Shown here one piece after another: positions 8,320 through 16,960 of a stretch of DNA of 64,000 nt. How positions within the stretch are numbered: position 1 is the stretch's first letter; each line of letters opens with the position of its first letter. Source of the stretch: JAWHQP01 sp032586195 (lineage in GTDB: Bacteria > Pseudomonadota > Gammaproteobacteria > Enterobacterales > Pasteurellaceae); the NCBI GenBank assembly GCA_032586195.1, contig JAWHQP010000007.1:1-64000 (forward strand), read 5' to 3'. The notes under the pieces are model-generated. The model did no database searches, was not told the origin of the DNA, and saw nothing but the letters and a program-made list of their open reading frames with translations. Position numbers and translations under genes: made by a program.

Positions 8320-10119
8320 TTAAGCTAAAAACCGCCCGATAACCTGTCCGCCCACCATAATCCATGTCATCAATAATGACGTGAAGAATACGCCGAGATA
8401 AACATAACCCGTTTTCAGATAGCACCAGTGATGAATGAACAGCAATACCACAAACTGCGGGATTATCACCGCAAGCATCATCATCCAGCGACCGCCGAAT
8501 TGCGGTAAGCCGATAACATCAAAACCCGGTCCGATTTGCATAAAACTTGGCACGAAATGAAATAACCAGAGAATAATTAAGCCGCCTACGGCAAAAATCA
8601 CGGTTTTTAATGTCCAGCGCAATAACGTACCGGTGAAAGACTTGCCGACGGATTGCTTCATTTGTACCGAAACGATTAACCCGTTGAACACAAAGAAGAA
8701 AATCAAAATAGGCAGCCAATAAACTAAAAATAACGCAAAGCGTTCCGTCGTTAATGGTTTTAATATCGGCCATAAAAAACGGATTTCTACACCCCAGTAT
8801 TGATAAACAAAAGTCGTCAACGCATAAAGTCCGATAATCAGCATTAATGCCAATTGCAGGAAACGAATGATAAGTTGCTTGGTGGTAACACCTTGATTCT
8901 GGGTATAAACACCGAATTCACGCAAACAAACCCGAGCCGATTTTCGCCACAATGCAAAAACAGCGATATTCAGCACCGCACTTACCATCAGCCACAGAAT
9001 AATCCCATTCCCCATTTCCAAGGGCATAAACGGCAGCATTGTGGCAATCGGTTCGTTAGCCCCGCCCCATTGAGTAAAGAACGGATACATAATAATAGTC
9101 GCCATAATATTCATTGCGCAAAACACCCACCATCTCTTATTGGAAAGTGCGGTGCTTTTTGGCGGAGTTTTACAAACTCGGGCAAAATAAGGACGTTGCA
9201 ATAAGCCGTTCGCCAGGCACAATATGAAAGCAAGAGCAAAAATTAACGCCGCCAATCCTGCAAATTCCTTGTACCAATAGGTTTGCTTATCAGGATTGAT
9301 CCAATCCTCATCCTGTATTCCGTTTTGTAAGGCTTGATTAAACCACAGAATCGCTTCTTTATTACTGCGCGTTGAAATCATTACGCCTAAATGAGTGCCG
9401 TCCACCAGCGCGGCGCGACGAGCGGTACCACTATCCATATCACCATAAGTGTGATCCCATTGCAGTATCTCTGTCGGTGCCAGCCCGAATGCCGCAAGGC
9501 GTTTTTCATTGGTGACTAAATTCTTGACCGGGAAACTCCGTTCGCGATAACCGCCGATTTCTTCATATAAACCTTGCGTAAGCAAATAGTTATGCAGGCT
9601 TTCATCACCGCCGTTACCGCTTAAACCGTTAATTGCCTTATGGTCGGGATTGAGTTTTGCCACGCGAATCGCATTCAATGCCCCGGTGGAATGGCCGAAA
9701 ACGCCGAGCCGGTCTTTATCTACAAACGGCAATGATTTCAAATATTGGTAGCCGTTATTGGCACCACTCATATTCTTATCAGCGGCCGGCAGTTTGGTAG
9801 AAAAACCATGTCCGAAGTGATCTATCGCCAGCACTACAAAACCACGTTTCGCCAACTCCAACGCACCGAAGGTGCTGGTAGCTTCCTTATCGCTTTGATA
9901 ACCATGCAATGCCAACAATCCCGGCTTTGGCGTTTCGGCCGTAGCGGAAATCGGACGATATAATTTTGCCGCCATCGGCTGCATTTCTTCCGTTATAAAG
10001 CTAATATTATTCACATCAATCCGACCAAAATCACGATCAATCCGAGCGCTGAAATAGGCTGCCGATAATGTGATAACAAAAAAGAGAAAAGCCAAAAAAT
10101 AACTTTGTCTTGTAGTCAT
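8320..10119 (-). CDS. Membrane-anchored alpha/beta hydrolase
   Basis: 599 residues in two parts. After an N-terminal membrane anchor, residues about 60-270 form an alpha/beta hydrolase domain with LALHGYQSD (oxyanion region), DHFGHG and nucleophile elbow GHSTGA. The second half (about 285-599) carries seven or more membrane segments. Specific substrate unknown; an ester or lipid substrate at the membrane is plausible. It is the last gene of a minus-strand operon with the esterase at 10130 (10-base gap) and the aquaglyceroporin at 11488. Start follows AAGGAG. It contains an intragenic uptake signal at 9145. Confidence 0.8.
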   Translation of the reverse strand: MTTRQSYFLAFLFFVITLSAAYFSARIDRDFGRIDVNNISFITEEMQPMAAKLYRPISATAETPKPGLLALHGYQSDKEATSTFGALELAKRGFVVLAIDHFGHGFSTKLPAADKNMSGANNGYQYLKSLPFVDKDRLGVFGHSTGALNAIRVAKLNPDHKAINGLSGNGGDESLHNYLLTQGLYEEIGGYRERSFPVKNLVTNEKRLAAFGLAPTEILQWDHTYGDMDSGTARRAALVDGTHLGVMISTRSNKEAILWFNQALQNGIQDEDWINPDKQTYWYKEFAGLAALIFALAFILCLANGLLQRPYFARVCKTPPKSTALSNKRWWVFCAMNIMATIIMYPFFTQWGGANEPIATMLPFMPLEMGNGIILWLMVSAVLNIAVFALWRKSARVCLREFGVYTQNQGVTTKQLIIRFLQLALMLIIGLYALTTFVYQYWGVEIRFLWPILKPLTTERFALFLVYWLPILIFFFVFNGLIVSVQMKQSVGKSFTGTLLRWTLKTVIFAVGGLIILWLFHFVPSFMQIGPGFDVIGLPQFGGRWMMMLAVIIPQFVVLLFIHHWCYLKTGYVYLGVFFTSLLMTWIMVGGQVIGRFLA

Positions 10120-10129
10120 AAGCTTCTCC

Positions 10130-11467
10130 TTATTTTAACCGTTGTTGCAATAGCCATTGCAAAACCGTCGGGCTATTGAACACTAAATCCCAAGTATTAT
10201 GAGCGTTAGCATTAATAATGCCGCTGTCTCCCGCTTGGCTGAAATAAAGCTCGGTGTATTTTACATTCGGTGCATTGAGTTTATTTTTTAAAATCCGATA
10301 ATTCACCGTAGAACCTGAAAGCGGTGAAACCTTATCTTGCGGGCTATGGAAAAACCAAATCGGTTCATCTTTCAATGCGCGTAAACTTTCCACCGTGGCA
10401 TTGCCGTCTATCCAATCCAAGGTATTGGCTTCACGTCCGCTCATCAATAATGCCGCGGCAAAAAAGTACGGTCGTTTTTGCAACAGATTTAACGCCCCTT
10501 CCGCACCGCGAGATAACCCCACAAGATAGATACGATTCCGATCAATCGCCGGATTCTCCGACAAGGTTTGATCGATCATTTTCAGCAACAGTCGTTGGCG
10601 ATTTTCCGTTTGCCAATGTACCCCGCCACGTTGCCCCTTATTCACATCATCAAAGGGATCAAAAATCGTGCCGTATTGCGGCGCAAGGACAAAACCGTCT
10701 TCATATTGCAACGTTGAAATCGCCCCTTTGCTGGATAATAAATGGGCGATATTATCCGTTCCCACTTGTCCCGACCCATGCAGGAAAATGGTTAATGGGC
10801 GTTTATCGGTTTGATCTTTGGCGGCATAAAAATTATAAGATAAGCGATTTTCCGGTTCTGTAAGCGCAACCTGTTTCACTACAAAATCATCTAAATAAGG
10901 CGTCTTCACATACTGTGAAAGTGCGGTGCGTTTTAGCGTAGTTTTAGCTAAACTCTTGCCATTCAGTAATTTTACGATACCTGTCTGTGCTATCTGATAT
11001 TCCAAACGTTCCCGATAATACTGCGGAACTTGGGTTTTCTGCACTTTTTCCACCTTGACGATTTGCCCGGCCGTATCTTTCGCCCGTACTTTTATCGGCT
11101 GCTCATTTTCCGTCTTCAGTGCATACAAATCCGCATTTGCATCACGCGTATCTAATTCCACGATAACAAAACGACCGCTTGTCGCGTGATTTGATAAGGC
11201 AGGCTGATGATAGGTATAAGCCCGCAATACCGTGCGTTTCTCCGCCGCTTGTTGATCCAATGAGGTTGCTACCTGATAAACTTCGGTCAAATCCGAGCTG
11301 GAAAATAATTCATCTTCATATTCCAACGCAACACCATTGACTTTCTGCCCTTTTGCCGTAATTTCCGCCAACAGGGTGACATTAATCGGGCCGGGCGTTA
11401 TCGGCTGTGCGGTAAGCGTGCTTGAAAATGCAAGTACGGTGCAAACTAACAAAGTTCGTTTGAGCAT
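10130..11467 (-). CDS. Secreted alpha/beta hydrolase (esterase, prolyl-oligopeptidase-like fold)
   Basis: 445 residues. A signal peptide (MLKRTLLVC... with cleavage near LTA-QP, residue 20) precedes an N-terminal beta-rich domain that resembles the Ig-like domain of EstA-type esterases. The C-terminal half has LHGSGQ, the nucleophile elbow GLSRGAEG, Asp in SPQDKVSP and His in ANAHNTWD, a complete Ser-Asp-His triad. It would act in the periplasm or outside the cell on ester substrates; the true substrate is unknown. It is 20 bases downstream of the aquaglyceroporin gene. One uptake signal lies inside (10919). Confidence 0.8.
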   Translation of the reverse strand: MLKRTLLVCTVLAFSSTLTAQPITPGPINVTLLAEITAKGQKVNGVALEYEDELFSSSDLTEVYQVATSLDQQAAEKRTVLRAYTYHQPALSNHATSGRFVIVELDTRDANADLYALKTENEQPIKVRAKDTAGQIVKVEKVQKTQVPQYYRERLEYQIAQTGIVKLLNGKSLAKTTLKRTALSQYVKTPYLDDFVVKQVALTEPENRLSYNFYAAKDQTDKRPLTIFLHGSGQVGTDNIAHLLSSKGAISTLQYEDGFVLAPQYGTIFDPFDDVNKGQRGGVHWQTENRQRLLLKMIDQTLSENPAIDRNRIYLVGLSRGAEGALNLLQKRPYFFAAALLMSGREANTLDWIDGNATVESLRALKDEPIWFFHSPQDKVSPLSGSTVNYRILKNKLNAPNVKYTELYFSQAGDSGIINANAHNTWDLVFNSPTVLQWLLQQRLK

Positions 11468-11487
11468 AGTAAGTCCTTAAATACGAG

Positions 11488-12222
11488 TTATAATCCGCTG
11501 ATTAATGATGTAAATAGACTACGATATAATAAAGCCGCCAGCACCGAACCAATGATCGGGCCGACGATAGGAACCCAGGCATAATCAAAATGAGAGCTGC
11601 CTTTATTTTTAATCGGCACGATTGAATGTAATAATCTAGGCATTAAATCACGAGCCGGATTGATGGCGTATCCTGTTAAACCGCCAAAAGACATTACCCC
11701 GCCGGCGACACCGGCAAATACGAAAAACATGGCGACACCATTAGCCGGCGACTGATGCCTTAGGCTTAACAAAATGAACATTAATGAAAAAGTCGCTACG
11801 ATTTCAGAAAGTAGATTGCGATAATTATTTGAATTAGATGCGATGGTCGCGAACGCTCCCAGCTGGCTGTTGGGATTGTCTTCTTCATCCAAATGATCTT
11901 TAAATAATTGCCAAACAATAACAGCCCCGATAAAGGCTCCGATACATTGGGCAATGATATAACCCACAACAAGATGAGCGGGAAAATTACCCCCGAGCCA
12001 AAAACCGATGGTTACCGCTGGATTAACATGAGCTCCCGTGGTCGGCCCAAAAATAACCGCGACAGAAACCATGGAAAGCCCCCACCCACAGGCGGCTAAT
12101 ATGCCGCCACTGCCGTACATTCCCGATTTCTTTAATGAAATATTTGCACAAACACCCAACCCCAGCACCATAAAAAATGCAGTTCCCACCAATTCACCAA
12201 GGTATAATCCGATATTTCCCAT
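11488..12222 (-). CDS. Aquaglyceroporin / polyol facilitator (MIP family, GlpF-like)
   Basis: 244 residues with six membrane helices and both MIP boxes: AHVNPAVT in the first half and INPARDLMPR in the second. Asp after NPAR marks the glycerol-conducting subgroup, so it should pass glycerol or other small polyols rather than water alone. A GTG six bases upstream is in frame, but AAGGAG is correctly spaced from the ATG at 12222, so that start is used. It heads an operon with two hydrolases; a role in uptake of polyols released from esters, or of tetritols for the neighbouring C4 clusters, is inference. Confidence 0.88.
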   Translation of the reverse strand: MGNIGLYLGELVGTAFFMVLGLGVCANISLKKSGMYGSGGILAACGWGLSMVSVAVIFGPTTGAHVNPAVTIGFWLGGNFPAHLVVGYIIAQCIGAFIGAVIVWQLFKDHLDEEDNPNSQLGAFATIASNSNNYRNLLSEIVATFSLMFILLSLRHQSPANGVAMFFVFAGVAGGVMSFGGLTGYAINPARDLMPRLLHSIVPIKNKGSSHFDYAWVPIVGPIIGSVLAALLYRSLFTSLISGL

Positions 12223-12253
12223 AGTCACGCTCCTTTGGTTACGAACGCATAAG

Positions 12254-12286
12254 AATGTTAGCTGAAGTTTCAGCTAACATTTTTTG
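12254..12286. terminator. Strong hairpin between the aquaporin and threonate operons
   Basis: AATGTTAGCTGAA / TTCAGCTAACATT, a 13-bp stem with a 2-base loop. The T-run is on the plus strand, although both neighbouring genes are on the minus strand. On the minus strand it is preceded by an A-run but lacks a T-run after the stem. Confidence 0.6.
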
Positions 12287-12291
12287 TTCAT

Positions 12292-12975
12292 TTAAATTTC
12301 GGCGATACAAGTTACCTGACTGGAATCAAGCCCCACAATGCGCAACGGCGCGTTAAAGAATTGTTTGATCCGTACATTCTGCGGCAATTCAGATAAATGC
12401 ATATCTTCAATAACCGTTGTAAAACGCCCCGTGTAGTAACCTAAAATAGAACGATGACAGTTTTTCGGATTTTCAGCCTCCGGCACACGGTTTGATGGCG
12501 ATCCTAACGCCAAAAAGTCAATACCAACTCCTTTCAGATTCGGAAAATTATCGGACAAATAAACACCCGCACCGGTGGCAATATAAGGGCCTTCATTTTG
12601 GTACAGTTTTGGATTCTCACTACGATACTTTTCGAATCCTGTTCTTAACAACGCAAAGGAAACTTTTGCCAAAATATCGGCATAGGGCTCCAAATCTTCT
12701 TGAGTAATCCCTTCCGCCTCCCCCTTAGGAATTTCTAATAGAACGATTTCTTTATGACAGAAATATGTCATCGGCAGCTCATTAATGCTTAATCCGTCCT
12801 TAACAAAATGACGAGGGGCGTCCATATGCGTGCCGCAATGATTCGGCACTTCCGAAATAAAACTGCTAAACGGGCAATTTTCGGAAACATCGGTACAACG
12901 CGTAACCTTAACCACCGGCTCGCCCGGCCATGCAAGATCATTGGGATCTAAAGGGTGTGATAAGAAAGTGAACAT
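12292..12975 (-). CDS. Cyclase-family metal-dependent hydrolase (KynB-like fold)
   Basis: 227 residues with the cyclase-family metal motif HCGTHMDAPRHF near residue 47. The family includes arylformamidase and other hydrolases acting on amides, esters or lactones. It is the last gene of the threonate/erythronate operon, 32 bases after the GntP permease, so a sugar-acid lactone or related derivative is a reasonable substrate guess, not a demonstrated one. A second member of the family, fused to a PTS EIIB domain, lies at 23643. Start ATG follows GGAGG. No uptake signal occurs in this operon. Confidence 0.8.
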   Translation of the reverse strand: MFTFLSHPLDPNDLAWPGEPVVKVTRCTDVSENCPFSSFISEVPNHCGTHMDAPRHFVKDGLSINELPMTYFCHKEIVLLEIPKGEAEGITQEDLEPYADILAKVSFALLRTGFEKYRSENPKLYQNEGPYIATGAGVYLSDNFPNLKGVGIDFLALGSPSNRVPEAENPKNCHRSILGYYTGRFTTVIEDMHLSELPQNVRIKQFFNAPLRIVGLDSSQVTCIAEI

Positions 12976-13007
12976 AGTGAGCCTCCATTTTTTAAATTAA
13001 TAAAAAA

Positions 13008-14474
13008 TTATTGATTTCTGCTTTGAACTTTCACATACAACACGATTGCAACGAGTACACCAAGCGGGAAGATAAGATCAAAGATTGAACCGTCCGAACC
13101 GAATATTAAGTTGGCTAAAATGACTAAAGTACCGCCGATTGCCCAGGCTATTGTGGTTGGTACGGACCAAACAATCATCTGTTTTTTTACATCATTGATA
13201 CCCATCATTCGGTTTACTACCCAAAACAAACTGTCATTAAAGTAACCGAAGAACAGTGATCCCATTGTGGCCGCCTGAGCTGCAAGCAGCATATTCACTC
13301 CGGGAATCTGAACTAGGATGGGTGCGGAAATCGAAGCTGCGGTAATCATTGCCACAGTACCCGAGCCTTGAATAAAACGAACAAGGGTAGAAACAATAAA
13401 CGGAATTAAGATAGGCGAAATCGGTAATTTTGCAATTTGTTCGGCTAATTGCGCACCGGCGCCACTTTCACGTAAAACCGCCCCTAATGCACCGCCGGCA
13501 CCTGTTACTAATAAGATGATTCCTGCTGTCTTTACGCCTTCTTCAAGATGAAGCGCGGTTGTTTCTTTGTCAACTTTTGGCAATAAGGTGTAAACGGAAA
13601 CTAATACGCTGATAGCAAGCGCAATCATCGGATGACCAACGAATTCAAAAAATTGATACAGGCCGTTTTCAGTTAATGACGTATTACCTTTTGCAACGAG
13701 ATCTAAAATAGCTTTGATGAAGATTAAAACAATCGGTAAAACAATTGGCATCAACGATAGGGTTAAGCTTGGTAAATTTTTCTTTTCACGACTTTCAATA
13801 TAGTTATCATATTTATCCTTAAGTTCTTCCTGACTAAAAACCTCTTGATTAAATGTCGGATATTTTTTATCAAGCCATTTTGCGTAAAATACAATACCGA
13901 TGACAGGAAATACCGCAAAAGACATCCCCACTAACAGCATGGCTCCCAGATCGACACCGAACAATCCTGCGACCCCTAAAGGACCGGGTGTCGGCGGTAC
14001 CGTGTGATGGGTAACAACAAGTCCACCGGCAAGAGCCACACCTAAGGTTAACAATGAACGTTTACCATTTTTTGCTAATGCTTTTGCGACGGGATAAAGA
14101 ATCACAAATGCCGAATCTACAAAGATTGGGATACTTACGATATAGCCGGTAATAGCCAACGCCCATTCTTCTTTTTTCTCACCAAGAAATTTAATAAAGC
14201 TGTATGCCATTTTTTCCGCAGCACCGGACACTTCAAGTACACTGCCCATCATTACGCCAAGCCCGATGACAATACCAATACCGCCCAATGTACCGCCAAA
14301 TCCTTTCGTAATCGCCCCAAGTGTGTCGCTGACACTCATACCTCCCACAACACCTGCAATAGCCGCAGCGATCAGCATCGCAATAAACGCATGGACACGA
14401 GTTTTTAATACTAAATAAACTAAGACGAATACTGCGATTAATAACCCGATAACAGGAATGGGTAATCCAAACAT
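13008..14474 (-). CDS. GntP-family sugar-acid permease
   Basis: 488 residues, about 12 to 14 membrane segments, with family features such as HHTVPPTPGPLG and the C-terminal QAATMGSLFFGYFNDSLFW region of gluconate-type permeases. It imports sugar acids with protons. Placement directly upstream of the cyclase gene and downstream of denD-otnI-otnC-otnK-ltnD makes threonate or erythronate the probable substrate; a GntP permease occupies the equivalent place in the Haemophilus otn locus (known family context). Start follows AGGAGG. Confidence 0.9.
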   Translation of the reverse strand: MFGLPIPVIGLLIAVFVLVYLVLKTRVHAFIAMLIAAAIAGVVGGMSVSDTLGAITKGFGGTLGGIGIVIGLGVMMGSVLEVSGAAEKMAYSFIKFLGEKKEEWALAITGYIVSIPIFVDSAFVILYPVAKALAKNGKRSLLTLGVALAGGLVVTHHTVPPTPGPLGVAGLFGVDLGAMLLVGMSFAVFPVIGIVFYAKWLDKKYPTFNQEVFSQEELKDKYDNYIESREKKNLPSLTLSLMPIVLPIVLIFIKAILDLVAKGNTSLTENGLYQFFEFVGHPMIALAISVLVSVYTLLPKVDKETTALHLEEGVKTAGIILLVTGAGGALGAVLRESGAGAQLAEQIAKLPISPILIPFIVSTLVRFIQGSGTVAMITAASISAPILVQIPGVNMLLAAQAATMGSLFFGYFNDSLFWVVNRMMGINDVKKQMIVWSVPTTIAWAIGGTLVILANLIFGSDGSIFDLIFPLGVLVAIVLYVKVQSRNQ

Positions 14475-14492
14475 AATGCCTCCTATAGAGTG

Positions 14493-15437
14493 TTACATAT
14501 CGCACCGAATAAACTGTTGAATAACATCAGTGAAATTCCGATCAACAAAGAAACCTAACTGTAAAGCCTGTGAACAGTTAATTGCCGCCGGCCAGCTAGC
14601 CACAATACTGTTAATTTGTTCATCAAACCGGTATTGAACAAGATCAAGGATTGCGTTGCCTTTTACTTGGCTTAGTGTGTCAAGCATTGCTTGTACGCTG
14701 ATAGTAAAACCGGGTAAATTGATGACATGCCAGTCTCTGGCGGGAAGTGACGGTAAGGTTAACGCATGAATAAAATTGTTGATTACGGTATTCGGACTGG
14801 AGAGCCATAATTTAAGGCTAGGAGAAACCGGGCAAATGGCATTTTCACCATGTAACGGTTCCCGCATAATACTGCTAACAAAAGAAGAGGCGGCCTTATT
14901 AGGTTTTCCCGGACGAATACAGATAGTCGGTAAGCGTAATACCAAGCCATCAACAAAGCCTTTTCGACTATAGTCATTGATCAACAATTCACTCATGGCT
15001 TTCTGTGCACCATAAGTGGATTGCGGTGTAACTGCGGTGCTGTTTTCGATAGTTTCGGGCAATACACCACCATATACGGCTAATGAACTTGAAAAGATAA
15101 AGCGTACTTTGGGATTGTTACGACGACAGATTTCAAGTAAATTCCGCGTTACGAGGAAATTGATTTCATATCCTAAATCGGGATCTTGTTCGGCATGACT
15201 GCTGACAATAGCCGCAAGATGATAAAGCGCGACGGTTTGTTTCGTAATAATCTCCTCTACCCCTTGAGGATTACGCAAATCCATTTGTAAACAACGAACC
15301 CGAGGATCATTATTCGGCGCAACAGGCTCTACAACGTCAATAAGGACTAATTCCGTTAATTGTGGCTGTTGACTGAGTAAAGTTTTAGCAAGACGCTGCC
15401 CCAAAAAACCTTGTCCACCAGTAATAATAATTTGCAT
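14493..15437 (-). CDS. denD: NAD-dependent epimerase/dehydratase family protein, probable D-erythronate dehydrogenase
   Basis: 314 residues of the extended SDR family. GGQGFLGQRLA at the N-terminus binds the nucleotide and YGAQK (near residue 141) is the catalytic Tyr-x-x-x-Lys. In the known pathway DenD oxidises D-erythronate at C2 to 2-oxo-tetronate, which the isomerase OtnI then uses. The gene sits between the GntP permease (18 bases) and otnI (111 bases). Start follows AAGGAG. Assignment rests on family and the fully conserved gene order; activity itself is not visible. Confidence 0.85.
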   Translation of the reverse strand: MQIIITGGQGFLGQRLAKTLLSQQPQLTELVLIDVVEPVAPNNDPRVRCLQMDLRNPQGVEEIITKQTVALYHLAAIVSSHAEQDPDLGYEINFLVTRNLLEICRRNNPKVRFIFSSSLAVYGGVLPETIENSTAVTPQSTYGAQKAMSELLINDYSRKGFVDGLVLRLPTICIRPGKPNKAASSFVSSIMREPLHGENAICPVSPSLKLWLSSPNTVINNFIHALTLPSLPARDWHVINLPGFTISVQAMLDTLSQVKGNAILDLVQYRFDEQINSIVASWPAAINCSQALQLGFFVDRNFTDVIQQFIRCDM

Positions 15438-15489
15438 AACATGCTCCTTTTCTGTTTATTTATCGAACAATTCACTGTTTTAGGTGTAA

Positions 15490-15536
15490 AAAATGCCCTA
15501 CACAATAAAATCTGTGCATAAAATGAGCATTTTTAT
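15490..15536 (-). other. Intra-operon inverted repeat between otnI and denD
   Basis: AAAAATGC / GCATTTTT arms separated by about 25 bases, in the 111-bp gap upstream of denD. It could form a weak attenuator or mRNA-processing structure. Low support. Confidence 0.3.
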
Positions 15537-15548
15537 AAATAAATGAAA

Positions 15549-16325
15549 TTATCTATACGGCTGGAACCAATCTAACCCGTCTTCGGTTTTTCCTCTTGGT
15601 TTGTATTCACACCCTACAAAACCGGTGTAGCCTATAGTATCTAACTTATCGAAAATATATTGATAGTTGATTTCGCCTTCGTCCGGTTCATGGCGATCCG
15701 GTACAGAGGCAATTTGAATATGCGCGAACTTACCGTTTAATTTATCGGTTAAACGAGATAAATTGCCATCTACATTCTGAGCATGGAAATAATCCAACTG
15801 AACAAAAACATTATCACGGTCTGCCGCCTCTACGATTTCTAATGTGTCAAACTGACTTTTCAGCAAATAGTTCGGTTTAACTTCAGGGCTTAATGCTTCA
15901 AGCAGTACTTTTATACCATGCGGTTTGAATTTATCCGCGGCATAACGGACATTTTTAATAAAGGTTTGCTTATATGCTTCACGATCCGCACCTTCCGGCA
16001 CTACTGCCGCCATGACATGCACATTGGGGCAATCTAAGGCAACGGCATATTCTAATGCGGTATCAATATGTTGTTGAGCATCGGCTTCTCGACCCGGAAT
16101 TGCCGCAACGCCCCATTCTCCGGCAGAAACATTGCCGGCGGAAGTATTGAACAATACCTGTTGTAAACCATACTGATCCAACTTTGTTTTCAATTCCTCT
16201 GCCGGATAATCATACGGCCAAAGATATTCCACATATTTAAATCCCGCCTTAGCCGCCGCTTCAAAGCGATCTAAAAAAGGCACTTCGTTAAACATCATTG
16301 TTAAATTAGCTGCGAATTTAGGCAT
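15549..16325 (-). CDS. otnI: 2-oxo-tetronate isomerase (hydroxypyruvate isomerase family)
   Basis: 258 residues, a TIM-barrel of the Hyi/xylose-isomerase-like type, the usual length. Metal-binding acidic and His residues are seen in LLEALSPE, VQLDYFHAQ, HIQIASVPDRHEPDEGE and GCEYKPRG. In the pathway it converts 2-oxo-tetronate, made by LtnD or DenD, to 3-oxo-tetronate for the kinase OtnK. It follows otnC by 2 bases. Classical hydroxypyruvate isomerase is the alternative, but the neighbours favour OtnI. Confidence 0.92.
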   Translation of the reverse strand: MPKFAANLTMMFNEVPFLDRFEAAAKAGFKYVEYLWPYDYPAEELKTKLDQYGLQQVLFNTSAGNVSAGEWGVAAIPGREADAQQHIDTALEYAVALDCPNVHVMAAVVPEGADREAYKQTFIKNVRYAADKFKPHGIKVLLEALSPEVKPNYLLKSQFDTLEIVEAADRDNVFVQLDYFHAQNVDGNLSRLTDKLNGKFAHIQIASVPDRHEPDEGEINYQYIFDKLDTIGYTGFVGCEYKPRGKTEDGLDWFQPYR

Positions 16326-16327
16326 AA

Positions 16328-16960
16328 CTATTTTCCCCTATTTTCTAAATCATTCACTTCAGTTTCCGTCAGATAACGAATTTTCTGACCTTGCAAAATA
16401 AAATATAATTTTGCTGTTTCTTCCAGCTCTTCCGTATTATCGGCGGCATCTAACAAGTCCGAACCGCTTACTACAACACCATGATTGGCCAGCAGAAATG
16501 CCTTACCGGTATTAGCTCGTTTACCCAATTCACGGGCAATATTAATATCGCCGGGGCGATAATACGGGATGACTTGTAACTTACCAACGCGCATAACATA
16601 ATACGGGGTGAACGCTTTTATCGCATTGTTCGGATCTAAATCCGCCAAGCAGGAAAGCGCGGTCAGATAAGTCGAATGTAAATGCACGATTGCTCGGCAA
16701 TTCGGATTGGCTTTATACATCGTCAAGTGAAACACTGATTCCTTGGACGGTTTTTTACCTTCTAACAAATTCCCATCCATATCCAGCACCGACAAATCCT
16801 CGGCTTTTAAACGACCTAAGGATGAACCCGTCGGTGTAACCAAGATACGTTCTCCTTTCAGACGAACGGATAAATTACCCGCACCGCCCACGGTATAACC
16901 ACGTTCATAAAACGAACGGGCCAATTCCACCATTTGCCGTTTTTGTTCCAAATCCGTCAT
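16328..16960 (-). CDS. otnC: 3-oxo-tetronate 4-phosphate decarboxylase (class II aldolase/adducin fold)
   Basis: 210 residues. The class II aldolase zinc ligands are visible in VHLHST and LLANHGVVV. In this pathway the fold is used as a decarboxylase that turns 3-oxo-tetronate 4-phosphate into dihydroxyacetone phosphate and CO2. Its start overlaps the otnK stop (ATGA), indicating translational coupling. An L-fuculose-phosphate aldolase-like activity would be the alternative by fold alone, but the context is clear. Confidence 0.92.
   Translation of the reverse strand: MTDLEQKRQMVELARSFYERGYTVGGAGNLSVRLKGERILVTPTGSSLGRLKAEDLSVLDMDGNLLEGKKPSKESVFHLTMYKANPNCRAIVHLHSTYLTALSCLADLDPNNAIKAFTPYYVMRVGKLQVIPYYRPGDINIARELGKRANTGKAFLLANHGVVVSGSDLLDAADNTEELEETAKLYFILQGQKIRYLTETEVNDLENRGK

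Noticed and set aside
8854..9204. 116-codon plus-strand ORF within the membrane hydrolase gene
   Set aside because: Composition is unlike real proteins of the window and it has no start signal.
10324..10863. 179-codon plus-strand ORF inside the secreted esterase gene
   Set aside because: Antisense shadow; the minus-strand esterase has a full catalytic triad and signal peptide.
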